Origin: Bradyrhizobium sediminis
Lineage (GTDB): Bacteria; Pseudomonadota; Alphaproteobacteria; Rhizobiales; Xanthobacteraceae
Length of the DNA stretch: 64,000 nucleotides
Reading direction: 5' to 3'
Assembly: GCF_018736105.1 (NCBI RefSeq)
Contig: NZ_CP076135.1
Coordinates: 558,001-622,000, forward strand
The notes under the pieces were generated by a model, which worked only from the letters and a program-made list of their open reading frames with translations, was not told the origin of the DNA and made no database searches. The position numbers were made by a program, and so were the translations under genes. Below, piece by piece: positions 46,709 to 54,493 of the stretch (position 1 is the first letter of the stretch; every line of letters starts with the position of its first letter).

Positions 46709-47758
46709 TCAGCGGTTGAGCGCTACTTCCCTGAAGGCGGTTACGAGCGGCCTCTCCAGCTTTCCTTCCATGCTGCGAAGGATTTCATAGGCCTGTTCCC
46801 GGGGCATGGTCGGCTTGTAGCTGCGGTGTTCGATCAATGCCGCAAAGATATCGGAAATGGTCAATATCCGAACGATGTCGGAAATGCTGCTGCTACAAAG
46901 CGCGTCGGGATAACCGCTTCCATCGAGATACTCGTGGTGATGCCGCACTGCATCAAGGATCTCCGGGGAAATACCGGCATTCCCCTTCAACACGTCGTAT
47001 CCAGCTGCGGGATGGGTTTCGACCAGCGCACGCTCCTGATCGTCGAGGCGCCCAGGCTTGTCCAGGACCGCGAGCGGAATCTTGGCCTTGCCAATGTCAT
47101 GAAACATCGCGGCCGAATACAGCCGCTCGATGTCCGCTCTCGGCACGCCCAGGCTCAGTCCGAAATCGACAGCTATGCCCGTAACCAGGAGGCAGTGTTG
47201 ATATGTGCCCTCGTGATGACGGCGAACCGTCTCGAGCCAGCTGGACAGCCCATCCTCGGCGATGCTGTCGGCAATCTTGCCGGCGGCGCCTTTCGCGCCT
47301 CTGATATCGATGGCCTTGCCGCTCAACACCGCCGAGAACATCGAAGACAGGGCGGTCGCACCGGCCATTGCGGCTTCGTGGGCACCCGGCAAAGCCTCGA
47401 TGGAGATCGTCGGGGAATGATTGCCATCGATCAGTGCGGCCAACAAGCTTGCCTGATCGACGGGATTGACAAGTACGCGTGTCGCCCCAAGCGCATATGC
47501 CTGAACGGTGAACAAGCGCGCCTTGTGATCGATGATGAAGATGCGCTTGCGCAGGTGACTTGATCTTCCAAGCATTCCCTTGAGGGCCGCAATATTGTCA
47601 ACGGCCCGCAAATCCGCCGTGACGACGACAGCGTCGGATTCGCTGCAGCGGGTGTTGGCGTCGCTCAGCAATTCGGATGTCACGGCGTAATGTTGCTCCA
47701 GCACGGCGCGGAGGTCCGTAAGCTTGCTAACGGTATCTGCGACAACATGGACGGGCAT
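46709..47758 (-). CDS. HD-GYP-domain protein (probable cyclic-di-GMP phosphodiesterase)
   Basis: 349-residue protein. Residues 1 to about 115 resemble a degenerate receiver domain (RKRIFIIDHKARLFTVQAYA, then LGATRVLVNPVDQ). The HD-GYP domain follows: FHDIGKAKIP with the HD at 220-221, THPAAGYDVL, and HHHEYLDGSGYPD with the GYP intact at 282-284. The metal and GYP motifs are all present, so c-di-GMP hydrolysis is likely. It is encoded in the same direction as a 55-residue gene and a PilZ gene just upstream. Confidence 0.9.
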   Translation of the reverse strand: MPVHVVADTVSKLTDLRAVLEQHYAVTSELLSDANTRCSESDAVVVTADLRAVDNIAALKGMLGRSSHLRKRIFIIDHKARLFTVQAYALGATRVLVNPVDQASLLAALIDGNHSPTISIEALPGAHEAAMAGATALSSMFSAVLSGKAIDIRGAKGAAGKIADSIAEDGLSSWLETVRRHHEGTYQHCLLVTGIAVDFGLSLGVPRADIERLYSAAMFHDIGKAKIPLAVLDKPGRLDDQERALVETHPAAGYDVLKGNAGISPEILDAVRHHHEYLDGSGYPDALCSSSISDIVRILTISDIFAALIEHRSYKPTMPREQAYEILRSMEGKLERPLVTAFREVALNR

Positions 47759-47812
47759 GGAACGTCAGATCTCACTTCTGTCTGTCGTCATCCAAGGTGA
47801 CGATGATTGCAG

Positions 47813-47980
47813 TCATCGTGTAAGAAAACGCTCGAGTTCGGTGCATATCCGGTGGGCCAGATCTTCCGTGATTTCGAACCGTATTTCTTCGTCGGCGGTA
47901 TTGACCTGCACGATGCCGCAAAGCGGTTGGGTCGATTTGGTCAAGACGAAGATCTCAGTAATCTTGTGTGGGTCGCTCAT
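47813..47980 (-). CDS. 55-residue hypothetical protein between HD-GYP and PilZ genes
   Basis: A short frame from ATG (47978-47980) to TGA (47813-47815) that I read directly. The product contains DPHKITEIFVLTKSTQPLCG, then IVQVNTADEEIRFEITEDLA, and ends HRICTELERFLTR, a balanced mix of charged and hydrophobic residues with an alternating beta-then-helix pattern. Only one base separates its ATG from the upstream PilZ stop (47982-47984), so the two genes are almost certainly co-transcribed and coupled. Function is unknown. Confidence 0.65.
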   Translation of the reverse strand: MSDPHKITEIFVLTKSTQPLCGIVQVNTADEEIRFEITEDLAHRICTELERFLTR

Positions 47981-47981
47981 C

Positions 47982-48305
47982 TCAGGCTGACTCTTTGGTT
48001 GTTTGGGGTTTCAGAGGTCTCTTCTTGGCAAGCTTGTCCCGCTCCAGGAATTCGACACCGATCTGGTCACCGGCGACCCGCACCAGTTTGCAGCGGCGGA
48101 ACGCGCTGCCCGTGGACGAAAGCAGCAGGAAAAATTCCTTGAGGTCCAATCCTTCGATGGACCCATCGATGCACAGGCGCGCGCCGGTCTGCGAAACGTC
48201 GATCATCACGCAGTCTCGCCGCCAAGTGCCGTCAATTCCCATGACATAAACATGGATGCCGCGTTCGAAATTGACGCGCTCGCTCTTTCTGTCTCCAAAA
48301 GCCAT
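47982..48305 (-). CDS. PilZ-domain protein (c-di-GMP receptor type)
   Basis: 107-residue single-domain PilZ protein. The c-di-GMP-binding RxxxR motif is Arg6-Lys-Ser-Glu-Arg10, and the (D/N)xSxxG motif is Asp36-Val-Ser-Gln-Thr-Gly41. Both are complete, so ligand binding is likely. The start is the ATG at 48305 (MAFGDRKSER). It lies in a minus-strand run with the 55-residue gene and the HD-GYP gene, which fits a small c-di-GMP response unit. Confidence 0.85.
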   Translation of the reverse strand: MAFGDRKSERVNFERGIHVYVMGIDGTWRRDCVMIDVSQTGARLCIDGSIEGLDLKEFFLLLSSTGSAFRRCKLVRVAGDQIGVEFLERDKLAKKRPLKPQTTKESA

Positions 48306-48710
48306 CTGCAAAATCCGATCGATAAAATCTCCTGGTCAGGCGCTCCTTGGATTTACTTTGCGGACCTGCGAAAACTCGCAGCGGTCGCGGGCGGGTCAGC
48401 TACTTAGCGCAGTATGGCCTCGCGTCTTTCCAATGGCCGCCTTGCAGCACTGCTATCCAAAATTGTCAGCGGGGGGCATCGTTGCCCTCGCTACGCTATG
48501 CAGCTCCAGCCGGAGCCGTATTCACAACTAGAACTCGACAATCTCTGTAGAATGCTCTCTAAAATACAACGTTCAGTAAATCGCCTGGATCATATCGATT
48601 ACAGTCGCGCGAATTGTGAGAAGTAATTTGGTTTGCTCCCGGAGAATTTAGGCATGACATGCTCTCCGAAAAATCATCCGGGTACAAAATATCCTAGGAT
48701 ACACGCTTCG
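48306..48710. other. Intergenic region between PilZ and XRE genes
   Basis: About 400 bases of noticeably lower GC content between divergent genes, so both promoters should be here. A short frame at 48498-48626 (42 codons, MQLQPEPYSQLELDNLCRML then SKIQRSVNRLDHIDYS) might be a small gene but has no clear ribosome site. The palindrome at 48690-48701 lies at its right end. Confidence 0.45.
48690..48701. promoter_or_regulatory. Palindrome TATCCTAGGATA, candidate operator
   Basis: Perfect 12-bp palindrome ending 9 bases before the ATG chosen for the XRE regulator. A second site with the same half-sites (TTATCC-CA-GGATAA) lies at 49530-49543, downstream of that gene and about 100 bases upstream of the second PilZ gene. 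Two copies flanking one HTH gene suggest its own operators; this is inference. Confidence 0.5.
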
Positions 48711-49511
48711 ATGCGGCAGCAGGCCCTCGCCGATTTCCTGCGCAAGCATCGGGAGTCAATCAGCAAGCCGGTTGATGACAAACACGCCGGCGAAAGGAGA
48801 CGAAGAACGGTCGGGCTTCGCCGCGAAGAAGTTGCCGAGATGGCCGCGATCAGTTCCACCTGGTACACGCGGCTGGAGCAGGGAAAAGAAGTAGCACCTT
48901 CCAGCGCTGCGCTCGGACGCATTGCCGACGTGCTGCAGTTGGCACCCGCAGAGCGGGCTTACCTTTTCGAATTGGGCCGACGAGTTGATCCGAACGATGC
49001 TTCGAACTTCGCCGATGATCTCGTCGGCAAAACAATCGAGAGCTGTGTCCGTTCCATCGCGTACCCGGCCTTTGTGCTCGACAGATATTGGACGATGCTG
49101 TTCTGGAATGACGAATTGGCGGAACTGTTCCCGCCATGGCTGAACGATCCGGAAAGGAATTTGCTGCGACTTATGTTTCTCAATTTGAATGCGAGAACGC
49201 TTGTCGTCGATTGGGAGCCTCGGGCGCGCAGCCTCCTGGCACAGTTCCGGGTTGATTTCGGCAAGTATATTGATGATCAGAAGATGCTTGATCTGGTCAG
49301 CAAGCTAAGCGAGGAGTCGGATCACTTTCGGAAATTGTGGCAAGAACAGCGGGTTCTGTCTTCGGACGGGATCGAAAAGTCATACAATCATCCCCAGTGG
49401 GGCCTGCTGAAATTTCGTCAAACAACCTTCCTGGCCGCCAGTGATTCCTCGATCAAGCTGGTCATCTTGAAGCCGTGCAATGAGGCTGCGATCACCTGCC
49501 TCGGGCGATGA
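48711..49511 (+). CDS. XRE-family regulator with MmyB-like ligand-binding domain
   Basis: 266-residue regulator. The helix-turn-helix (about residues 35-85) reads TVGLRREEVAEMAAISSTWY then TRLEQGKEVAPSS, the classic XRE/MmyB opening. Residues about 95-266 match the MmyB-like ligand-binding domain, with PAFVLDRYWTMLFWNDELAE, NLLRLMFLN and a late HPQWGLLKFRQTTF. This group often represses neighbouring redox or metabolic genes and responds to small lipophilic ligands. I start at the ATG at 48711 (MRQQALADFLRKHRE); an upstream in-frame TTG at 48633 would place the palindrome inside the gene. Confidence 0.88.
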   Translation: MRQQALADFLRKHRESISKPVDDKHAGERRRRTVGLRREEVAEMAAISSTWYTRLEQGKEVAPSSAALGRIADVLQLAPAERAYLFELGRRVDPNDASNFADDLVGKTIESCVRSIAYPAFVLDRYWTMLFWNDELAELFPPWLNDPERNLLRLMFLNLNARTLVVDWEPRARSLLAQFRVDFGKYIDDQKMLDLVSKLSEESDHFRKLWQEQRVLSSDGIEKSYNHPQWGLLKFRQTTFLAASDSSIKLVILKPCNEAAITCLGR

Positions 49512-49529
49512 GACTTGTCGTGGGACGTG

Positions 49530-49543
49530 TTATCCCAGGATAA
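49530..49543. promoter_or_regulatory. Palindrome TTATCCCAGGATAA, candidate operator
   Basis: 14-bp site with TTATCC and GGATAA half-sites around a CA centre. It shares TATCC-2-GGATA with 48690-48701. Positioned 19 bases after the XRE stop and about 100 bases before the PilZ start at 49646, it could control that gene. Confidence 0.45.
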
Positions 49544-49645
49544 GAAGGCAAGTGCACCCTATGCATTTTCCTAACCATAAAGCTCCACGAAGCGTTTAGA
49601 CCATTCTGCGAAACTCTGTGTGAGATTCAGTCACAGGAAGCATCG

Positions 49646-49891
49646 ATGCACCCGAGACGCTTCACACGAGTTCGGCCGACAGGCAGAAATGCCGATGTGG
49701 CCAAATTGATCGTTGGCCCGAAGGATCCCGTCATTGATTGCAGGGTCATAGACTATTCACCTGGCGGCGCGTGCCTCGAAGTGTTCGGACAGCCCAGATT
49801 GCCCAATCGATTTGAGCTGCTATTCGGCGGCACCAAGAAACGTTGCCGGATTGTCTGGAACTGCGGCCGCCGCCTTGGGGTTGCCTTCTGA
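49646..49891 (+). CDS. PilZ-domain protein (second in block)
   Basis: 81-residue short PilZ protein. It has RxxxR at Arg4-Arg-Phe-Thr-Arg8 and DxSxGG at Asp36-Tyr-Ser-Pro-Gly-Gly41, then CLEVF and a C-terminal CRIVWNCGRRLGVAF typical of small PilZ proteins. It is slightly short for the family but carries both c-di-GMP-binding motifs. It follows the XRE gene on the plus strand. Confidence 0.85.
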   Translation: MHPRRFTRVRPTGRNADVAKLIVGPKDPVIDCRVIDYSPGGACLEVFGQPRLPNRFELLFGGTKKRCRIVWNCGRRLGVAF

Positions 49892-50034
49892 CAAAATTGC
49901 GTATCGCGTCGAAAGGCGGGGCTCAACGCCGCGCCTCTCGATCTGCACTCAATATATGCCGGTCACGAACACATGCAGCAGCGGCCACTTCCGCAGACGT
50001 CGGGTGCTGGGTTGGTGCTGCAGGCTTGACTGAA

Positions 50035-50106
50035 CCGGTCAAACCTCCAGTTTGTCGCCGCCCTTCAGGTCGAGAATCTCGCGGGCCTCGTCCGGGGTCG
50101 CCACCT
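50035..50106 (-). repeat. Direct repeat B: 3' end of the intact BKACE gene
   Basis: Partner of 46618-46689, at a spacing of 3,417 bases. It starts 4 bases past the stop codon and covers the last 21 codons of the BKACE gene. It bounds the right side of the HD-GYP/PilZ/XRE block. Confidence 0.85.
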
Positions 50107-50962
50107 CAAGGCCGAGCCCCTCGATGATCTTGCGCGCGAGCGCGACCTGCTCGGCGTTCGAGGCCGCCATCCGTCCGGGCGCCGCCCACAGCGAATCCTC
50201 GAGCCCGACGCGGATGTTGCCGCCCATGGCGGCGGCCATCGCCGCGATCGGCAACTGGTTGCGGCCCGCGCCCAGCACCGACCACACCATCTTGTCGCCG
50301 AACAGCCGGTCGGCGGTGCGCTTCATGTGCAGCACATCTTCCGGATGCGCGCCGGTGCCGCCCTGCAGGCCGAACACGGTCTGCACGAACAAAGGCGGCT
50401 TCACCATGCCCTGCTCGAGGAAGTAGTTGAGGTTGTAGAGATGCGCGGTGTCGTAGCACTCGAATTCGAAGCGGGTGCCGGTCTCCGACAGCGTCTTCAG
50501 CACATATTCGATGTCCTGGAAGGTGTTGCGGAACACGATGTCCTTGTTCTGCAGATGCTTCAGTTCCCAGTCGTGCTCGAACTTTTTGAAACGGTTCAGC
50601 ATGCCGAAAAAGGCGAAATTCATCGAGCCCATGTTCAGCGACGCGACTTCCGGCTTGTAGACCGCGGCGGGACGAACGCGCTCGTCCACCGTCATGGTCG
50701 GCGCGCCGCCGGTGGTGAGGTTGATCACGCAGTTCGAGCGCTGCTTGATGATTTTCAGGAACGGCGCAAAGGCCTCGGGGCTCTGGTCGGGCTGGCCGGT
50801 CTTGGGATTGCGCGCGTGCAGATGCACGATGGCCGCACCCGCTTCGGCGGCATCGACCGCGGCGTCGGCGATTTCCTGCGGCGTCACCGGCAGAGCCTTC
50901 GACATCGAGGGGGTGTGGATCGCGCCGGTCACGGCACAGGTGATGATGACTTTGCGGCTCAT
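50039..50962 (-). CDS. BKACE (DUF849) beta-keto acid cleavage enzyme
   Basis: 307-residue BKACE enzyme. It opens KVIITCAVTGAIHTPSMSKA then LPVTP, with metal histidines in AAIVHLHARN, the loop INLTTGG, ECYDTAHLYN and the tail GGNIRVGLEDSLWAAPGR. It is next to a carnitine-dehydrogenase-like gene, and in that setting the family converts 3-dehydrocarnitine plus acetyl-CoA to betainyl-CoA plus acetoacetate. This is the likeliest role but is not proven; a thioesterase partner is not in this window. Confidence 0.9.
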   Translation of the reverse strand: MSRKVIITCAVTGAIHTPSMSKALPVTPQEIADAAVDAAEAGAAIVHLHARNPKTGQPDQSPEAFAPFLKIIKQRSNCVINLTTGGAPTMTVDERVRPAAVYKPEVASLNMGSMNFAFFGMLNRFKKFEHDWELKHLQNKDIVFRNTFQDIEYVLKTLSETGTRFEFECYDTAHLYNLNYFLEQGMVKPPLFVQTVFGLQGGTGAHPEDVLHMKRTADRLFGDKMVWSVLGAGRNQLPIAAMAAAMGGNIRVGLEDSLWAAPGRMAASNAEQVALARKIIEGLGLEVATPDEAREILDLKGGDKLEV

Positions 50963-50992
50963 GTCTTGCTCACTTTCTTGGCAGTCGATACT

Positions 50993-51940
50993 TCAGGATT
51001 CGTCGTTCTGTCTGGCCTTGTGCGCGGCCAGCGCCGCCAGGCGTTCGTTGCGCCGCTGCGTCAGCGCGGCGATGCGCTCCGGCGTCGGCTGATGCGGCCA
51101 TGCCGCGATCACCCGGTCCACATTCGGGCTTTGGTAGACTTCGGGACCGGCGCAGGCCGAGGCCAGCTCCTTGTAGAATCCGGTATAGCGCGCGCAATAA
51201 TCGGGAATGCCGCCGGGCGCATTGAGCTCGATGGTCTCGAACGGTCCGAGAAACGACCAGCGCAGCCCGAGGCCGTCCTTGACGGTGTGATCGAGGTCTT
51301 CCGCGGAGATGTAGCCTTCGCCGACCAGACGAAAGGCTTCCGCCAGCAGCGCGCCCTGCAGCCGGTTCAGCACAAAGCCCGATATCTCGCGGTTGATCGT
51401 GACCGGCACCTGGCCGATCTCGCGATAGATTTTTCGCGCGCGGTCGATGGCGTCGGGCGAGGTCCACGGCGCGCCGCACAATTCGACCAGCGGCACCAGA
51501 TGCGGCGGATTGACGGGATGGCCGACCAGGCAACGCGCCCGGCCCGGCAGCGTCTCGGTGAAGCGCGATGCCGTGATCGCCGAGGTCGACGACACCAGCA
51601 GCGCGTCTGATGGCGCGAGCTTGTCGAGCTGGGCAAAGATGGTCTTCTTGTCCTCGACGATCTCCGGCCCGTTTTCCTGGACGAATTCGACGTCCAGCAG
51701 CGCTTCCTGCAGGCTCCCTGCAATCGAGACCCGCGCCACGGCGCCGTCGGGGTCGTCGGCCAGCCCATGGCGGGCCAATGCCTGCAACTCGTCGCGGATC
51801 AGGCGGGACGCCGCCTTCAGTGTCGGAATATGCGGATCGGTGAGCCGCACGTTCCACCCCGCACGCGCGAAGATGGCGGCCCAGGCGCGTCCGATCAGAC
51901 CGCTTCCGACGATGGCGACGTTGCGTTCAGTGCTTGCCAT
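50993..51940 (-). CDS. L-carnitine dehydrogenase/lambda-crystallin-like 3-hydroxyacyl dehydrogenase
   Basis: 315-residue NAD-dependent dehydrogenase of the 3-hydroxyacyl-CoA dehydrogenase fold. The Rossmann motif is VAIVGSGLIGRAWAAIFARA. The catalytic Ser/His region is SSTSAITASRFTE then CLVGHPVNPPHLVPLVEL, and the C-domain has REISGFVLNRLQGALLAEAF. This set matches carnitine dehydrogenase and L-gulonate dehydrogenase (lambda-crystallin) rather than fatty-acid enzymes. It lies 30 bases upstream of the BKACE start on the minus strand, so the two act together. Confidence 0.88.
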   Translation of the reverse strand: MASTERNVAIVGSGLIGRAWAAIFARAGWNVRLTDPHIPTLKAASRLIRDELQALARHGLADDPDGAVARVSIAGSLQEALLDVEFVQENGPEIVEDKKTIFAQLDKLAPSDALLVSSTSAITASRFTETLPGRARCLVGHPVNPPHLVPLVELCGAPWTSPDAIDRARKIYREIGQVPVTINREISGFVLNRLQGALLAEAFRLVGEGYISAEDLDHTVKDGLGLRWSFLGPFETIELNAPGGIPDYCARYTGFYKELASACAGPEVYQSPNVDRVIAAWPHQPTPERIAALTQRRNERLAALAAHKARQNDES

Positions 51941-51963
51941 TTCCTGTTCCCGTAACCTTCATC

Positions 51964-54483
51964 TCACAGCCAGAGCACCTTGCGGCGCAAGTCGAGATCG
52001 TCGCGCAGGTCTTTCGACGGCCCCTGGTGGATCACCCGGCCGCGCTCCAGCGCCACCGTGGTATCGGACAGCGCCAGCGCCAGATCGAGATGGTGATCGA
52101 CGATGATGATGGCGATTTCCCTGCGCAGCCGGTCGAAGGTCTCGAACAATTGCTCCACCACGGTCGGCGCCAGGCCCTCGAAGGGCTCGTCGAGCAGCAA
52201 TACCCGGACGTCGCCCGACAGCGCGCGGGCGACCGCGACCATCTGCTGCTCGCCGCCGGAAAGATAGTCGGCGGGGCTGTCGAGCCGTTCGCGAATCCGC
52301 GGAAAATATTCGTAGATGCGTTCCCGCGTCCAGTGCACGCCGTTGCCGGTCTGGCGCTTCAGCCCGCCCAGCTCGAGGTTCTGTTCCACGCTCATGCCGG
52401 CGAACAGGCCGCGGCCCTGCGGCACGTAGCCGATACCGAGCCGGGCGTTCTGCGCCGACGAATGGCCGATCAGCTCGCTGTCGGCGAGTTTGATCGACCC
52501 GTTCGATGCCGGCGCGATGCCGACCAGCGTCTTCAGCAGCGTCGACTTGCCGGCGCCGTTGCGGCCCAACAGCGCAATGATCTCGTTCTCGTGCAGCGTG
52601 AAATTGACGTCGTTGAGGATGTGGCTCTTGCCGTAAAAGGTATCGACGTTGCCGACCGTCAGCAGCGCGTTGACGCGGGCGGCGGTTTCGCGCGGACGCG
52701 CGGCAATTTCCGTCGCGCCGGAGCCGATATAGACCTCCTGCACCTTCGGGCTGGTGCGGGCTTGCTCGACGGTGCCGTCGAGCAGTACCCGGCCTTCATT
52801 CATGACCGTGACATGGTCGGCGAGCTGGAACACCCGGTCGATGTCGTGTTCGACCAGCAGCACCGGCAGATCCGACGAGATCCGCTTGATGATGGCGCCG
52901 ATCCGCTCACGCTCGGCAGCGGCAAGCCCGGCGAGGGGCTCGTCGAGCAGCAGCACGCGCGGCGCGGTCGCAAGCGCCACGCCCATGTCGAGCAGCCGCT
53001 GGCCGCCATAGGACAAGTTGCCCGCCTCGGCCTTCTCGATGCCGGCAAGGCCGAGATAGCGGATGGTGGCGTCCGTCTCGGCATTGATCGCATCGATCGA
53101 AAGCGCTGACGTGATGGGATCGAAGCGGCGGGGGTGCCGCGCCTGCACCGCAAGCCTGATGTTTTCGCCGACGCTCAGGGCCGGAAACAGGTTGGTGATC
53201 TGGAACGAGCGGCCGATGCCGGCGCGGGCGATCTCCTCCGGCGTCTCGCCGGCGATCGGCTGGCCCATCAGCGACACCGTGCCCTGGTCCGGCGGGAACA
53301 TGCCGGACAACAGGTTGAACGCGGTGGTCTTGCCCGCGCCATTGGGCCCGATCAGCGCATGCAGGGTGCGGTCGGCAATCGAGATATCGATCCCCTGCAC
53401 CGCCCTGATGCCGCCGAAATTCTTGACGATGTGTCGGGCCGACAGCACCGGCCCTGCGATGTGGGATTGCGGCCGCAGGAATTCCGGCAGCGGCAGCGCT
53501 TCGATGCGGCGCGCCGACATCGCGGCGTCTTCGGTCGTCTTCTTGCGGAACGGCGCGATCAGCCGTTCGCCGACGCCGACCAGGCCGGTCGGCGAAAACA
53601 CGATGAAGCTGACGAATATCAGGCCGAACCAGAACAGCCAGTTCTCGGTGTAGATGCCGAGGAACTCGCGGAACAGGATGAAGAACAGCGCGCCGAGGGC
53701 CGGCCCCAGGAAACTGCGCATGCCGCCGATCACGACCATGGCCAGGAGATCGCCGGAGAACGAGACCGAGATCGGATCGGCCGAGGTCATGCGGTTCTGG
53801 TAGAGCAGCAGGATGCCGGCAAGCCCGGTGATCCCGGCCGACAGCACGAAGGCGGCGAGCTTGTAGCGGTTGGTCGGATAGCCGAGGAAACGCGCGCGTT
53901 GCTCGTTCTCGCGGATCGCCACCAGCACGCTGCCGACCGTCGAGTTATGGAAGCGCCATAGCAGGATCAGCACCAGGAAGGCGATCGTAGCGACGAACCA
54001 GTAGTAGTTGGTGGAAGATTCCAGATCGACGCCGAGCAGCGTCGGCCGCGTGATGCCGCCGAGGCCGTTCTCGCCGCCGGTGACGTCGGTCCAGCGGAAC
54101 GCGACCGCATACAGCATCGCCGCCAGCGCCAGCGTCAGCAGCGAGAAATATACCCCGCGCCGCCGCAGGATCAGGAACCCGAACGTGCCCGCAATGGCGG
54201 TGACGATCAGGACGCCGGCGATGGTGGGACCGAAGAACGAGCCCGGCATCACATTGCGCTGGACCAGCGCCGCCGCATAGGCGGCGAGGCCGAACCAGGC
54301 GCCATGGCCGAACGACACCAGGCCGGTATGGCCGACCAGGATGTTCAGCGCCATGCAGGCCAGCGCGTAGGTGACGACCTCGGTCGCCGAGGTCATGGTG
54401 AGGCCGAGCGCGAGCAGCAGCGGCGGCAGCACAAGGAGTCCGAGGGCGGCGATCAACAGCGGAACGGGCAGGCGCTTCATCAT
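51964..54483 (-). CDS. Fused Liv-type importer: permease (LivM) + two ATPases (LivG, LivF)
   Basis: 839-residue triple fusion. Residues 1 to about 315 are a LivM-like permease with about 8-9 transmembrane segments. Residues about 345-590 are a LivG-like ATPase (Walker A LIGPNGAGKTTAFNLL, signature NLSYGGQRLLDMGVALA, Walker B LLLDEPLAGL). Residues about 605-839 are a LivF-like ATPase (Walker A LLGRNGAGKSTLLKTL, signature LSGGEQQMVAVARAL, Walker B LLLDEPFEGL). Usually these are separate genes. It precedes the dehydrogenase by about 20 bases and follows livH. Confidence 0.92.
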   Translation of the reverse strand: MMKRLPVPLLIAALGLLVLPPLLLALGLTMTSATEVVTYALACMALNILVGHTGLVSFGHGAWFGLAAYAAALVQRNVMPGSFFGPTIAGVLIVTAIAGTFGFLILRRRGVYFSLLTLALAAMLYAVAFRWTDVTGGENGLGGITRPTLLGVDLESSTNYYWFVATIAFLVLILLWRFHNSTVGSVLVAIRENEQRARFLGYPTNRYKLAAFVLSAGITGLAGILLLYQNRMTSADPISVSFSGDLLAMVVIGGMRSFLGPALGALFFILFREFLGIYTENWLFWFGLIFVSFIVFSPTGLVGVGERLIAPFRKKTTEDAAMSARRIEALPLPEFLRPQSHIAGPVLSARHIVKNFGGIRAVQGIDISIADRTLHALIGPNGAGKTTAFNLLSGMFPPDQGTVSLMGQPIAGETPEEIARAGIGRSFQITNLFPALSVGENIRLAVQARHPRRFDPITSALSIDAINAETDATIRYLGLAGIEKAEAGNLSYGGQRLLDMGVALATAPRVLLLDEPLAGLAAAERERIGAIIKRISSDLPVLLVEHDIDRVFQLADHVTVMNEGRVLLDGTVEQARTSPKVQEVYIGSGATEIAARPRETAARVNALLTVGNVDTFYGKSHILNDVNFTLHENEIIALLGRNGAGKSTLLKTLVGIAPASNGSIKLADSELIGHSSAQNARLGIGYVPQGRGLFAGMSVEQNLELGGLKRQTGNGVHWTRERIYEYFPRIRERLDSPADYLSGGEQQMVAVARALSGDVRVLLLDEPFEGLAPTVVEQLFETFDRLRREIAIIIVDHHLDLALALSDTTVALERGRVIHQGPSKDLRDDLDLRRKVLWL

Positions 54484-54493
54484 GATCGGCGCC

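Noticed and set aside
48498..48626. 42-codon plus-strand frame before the XRE gene as a confirmed gene
   Set aside because: The peptide looks plausible, but there is no good ribosome site and no supporting context; kept only as a remark on the intergenic region.
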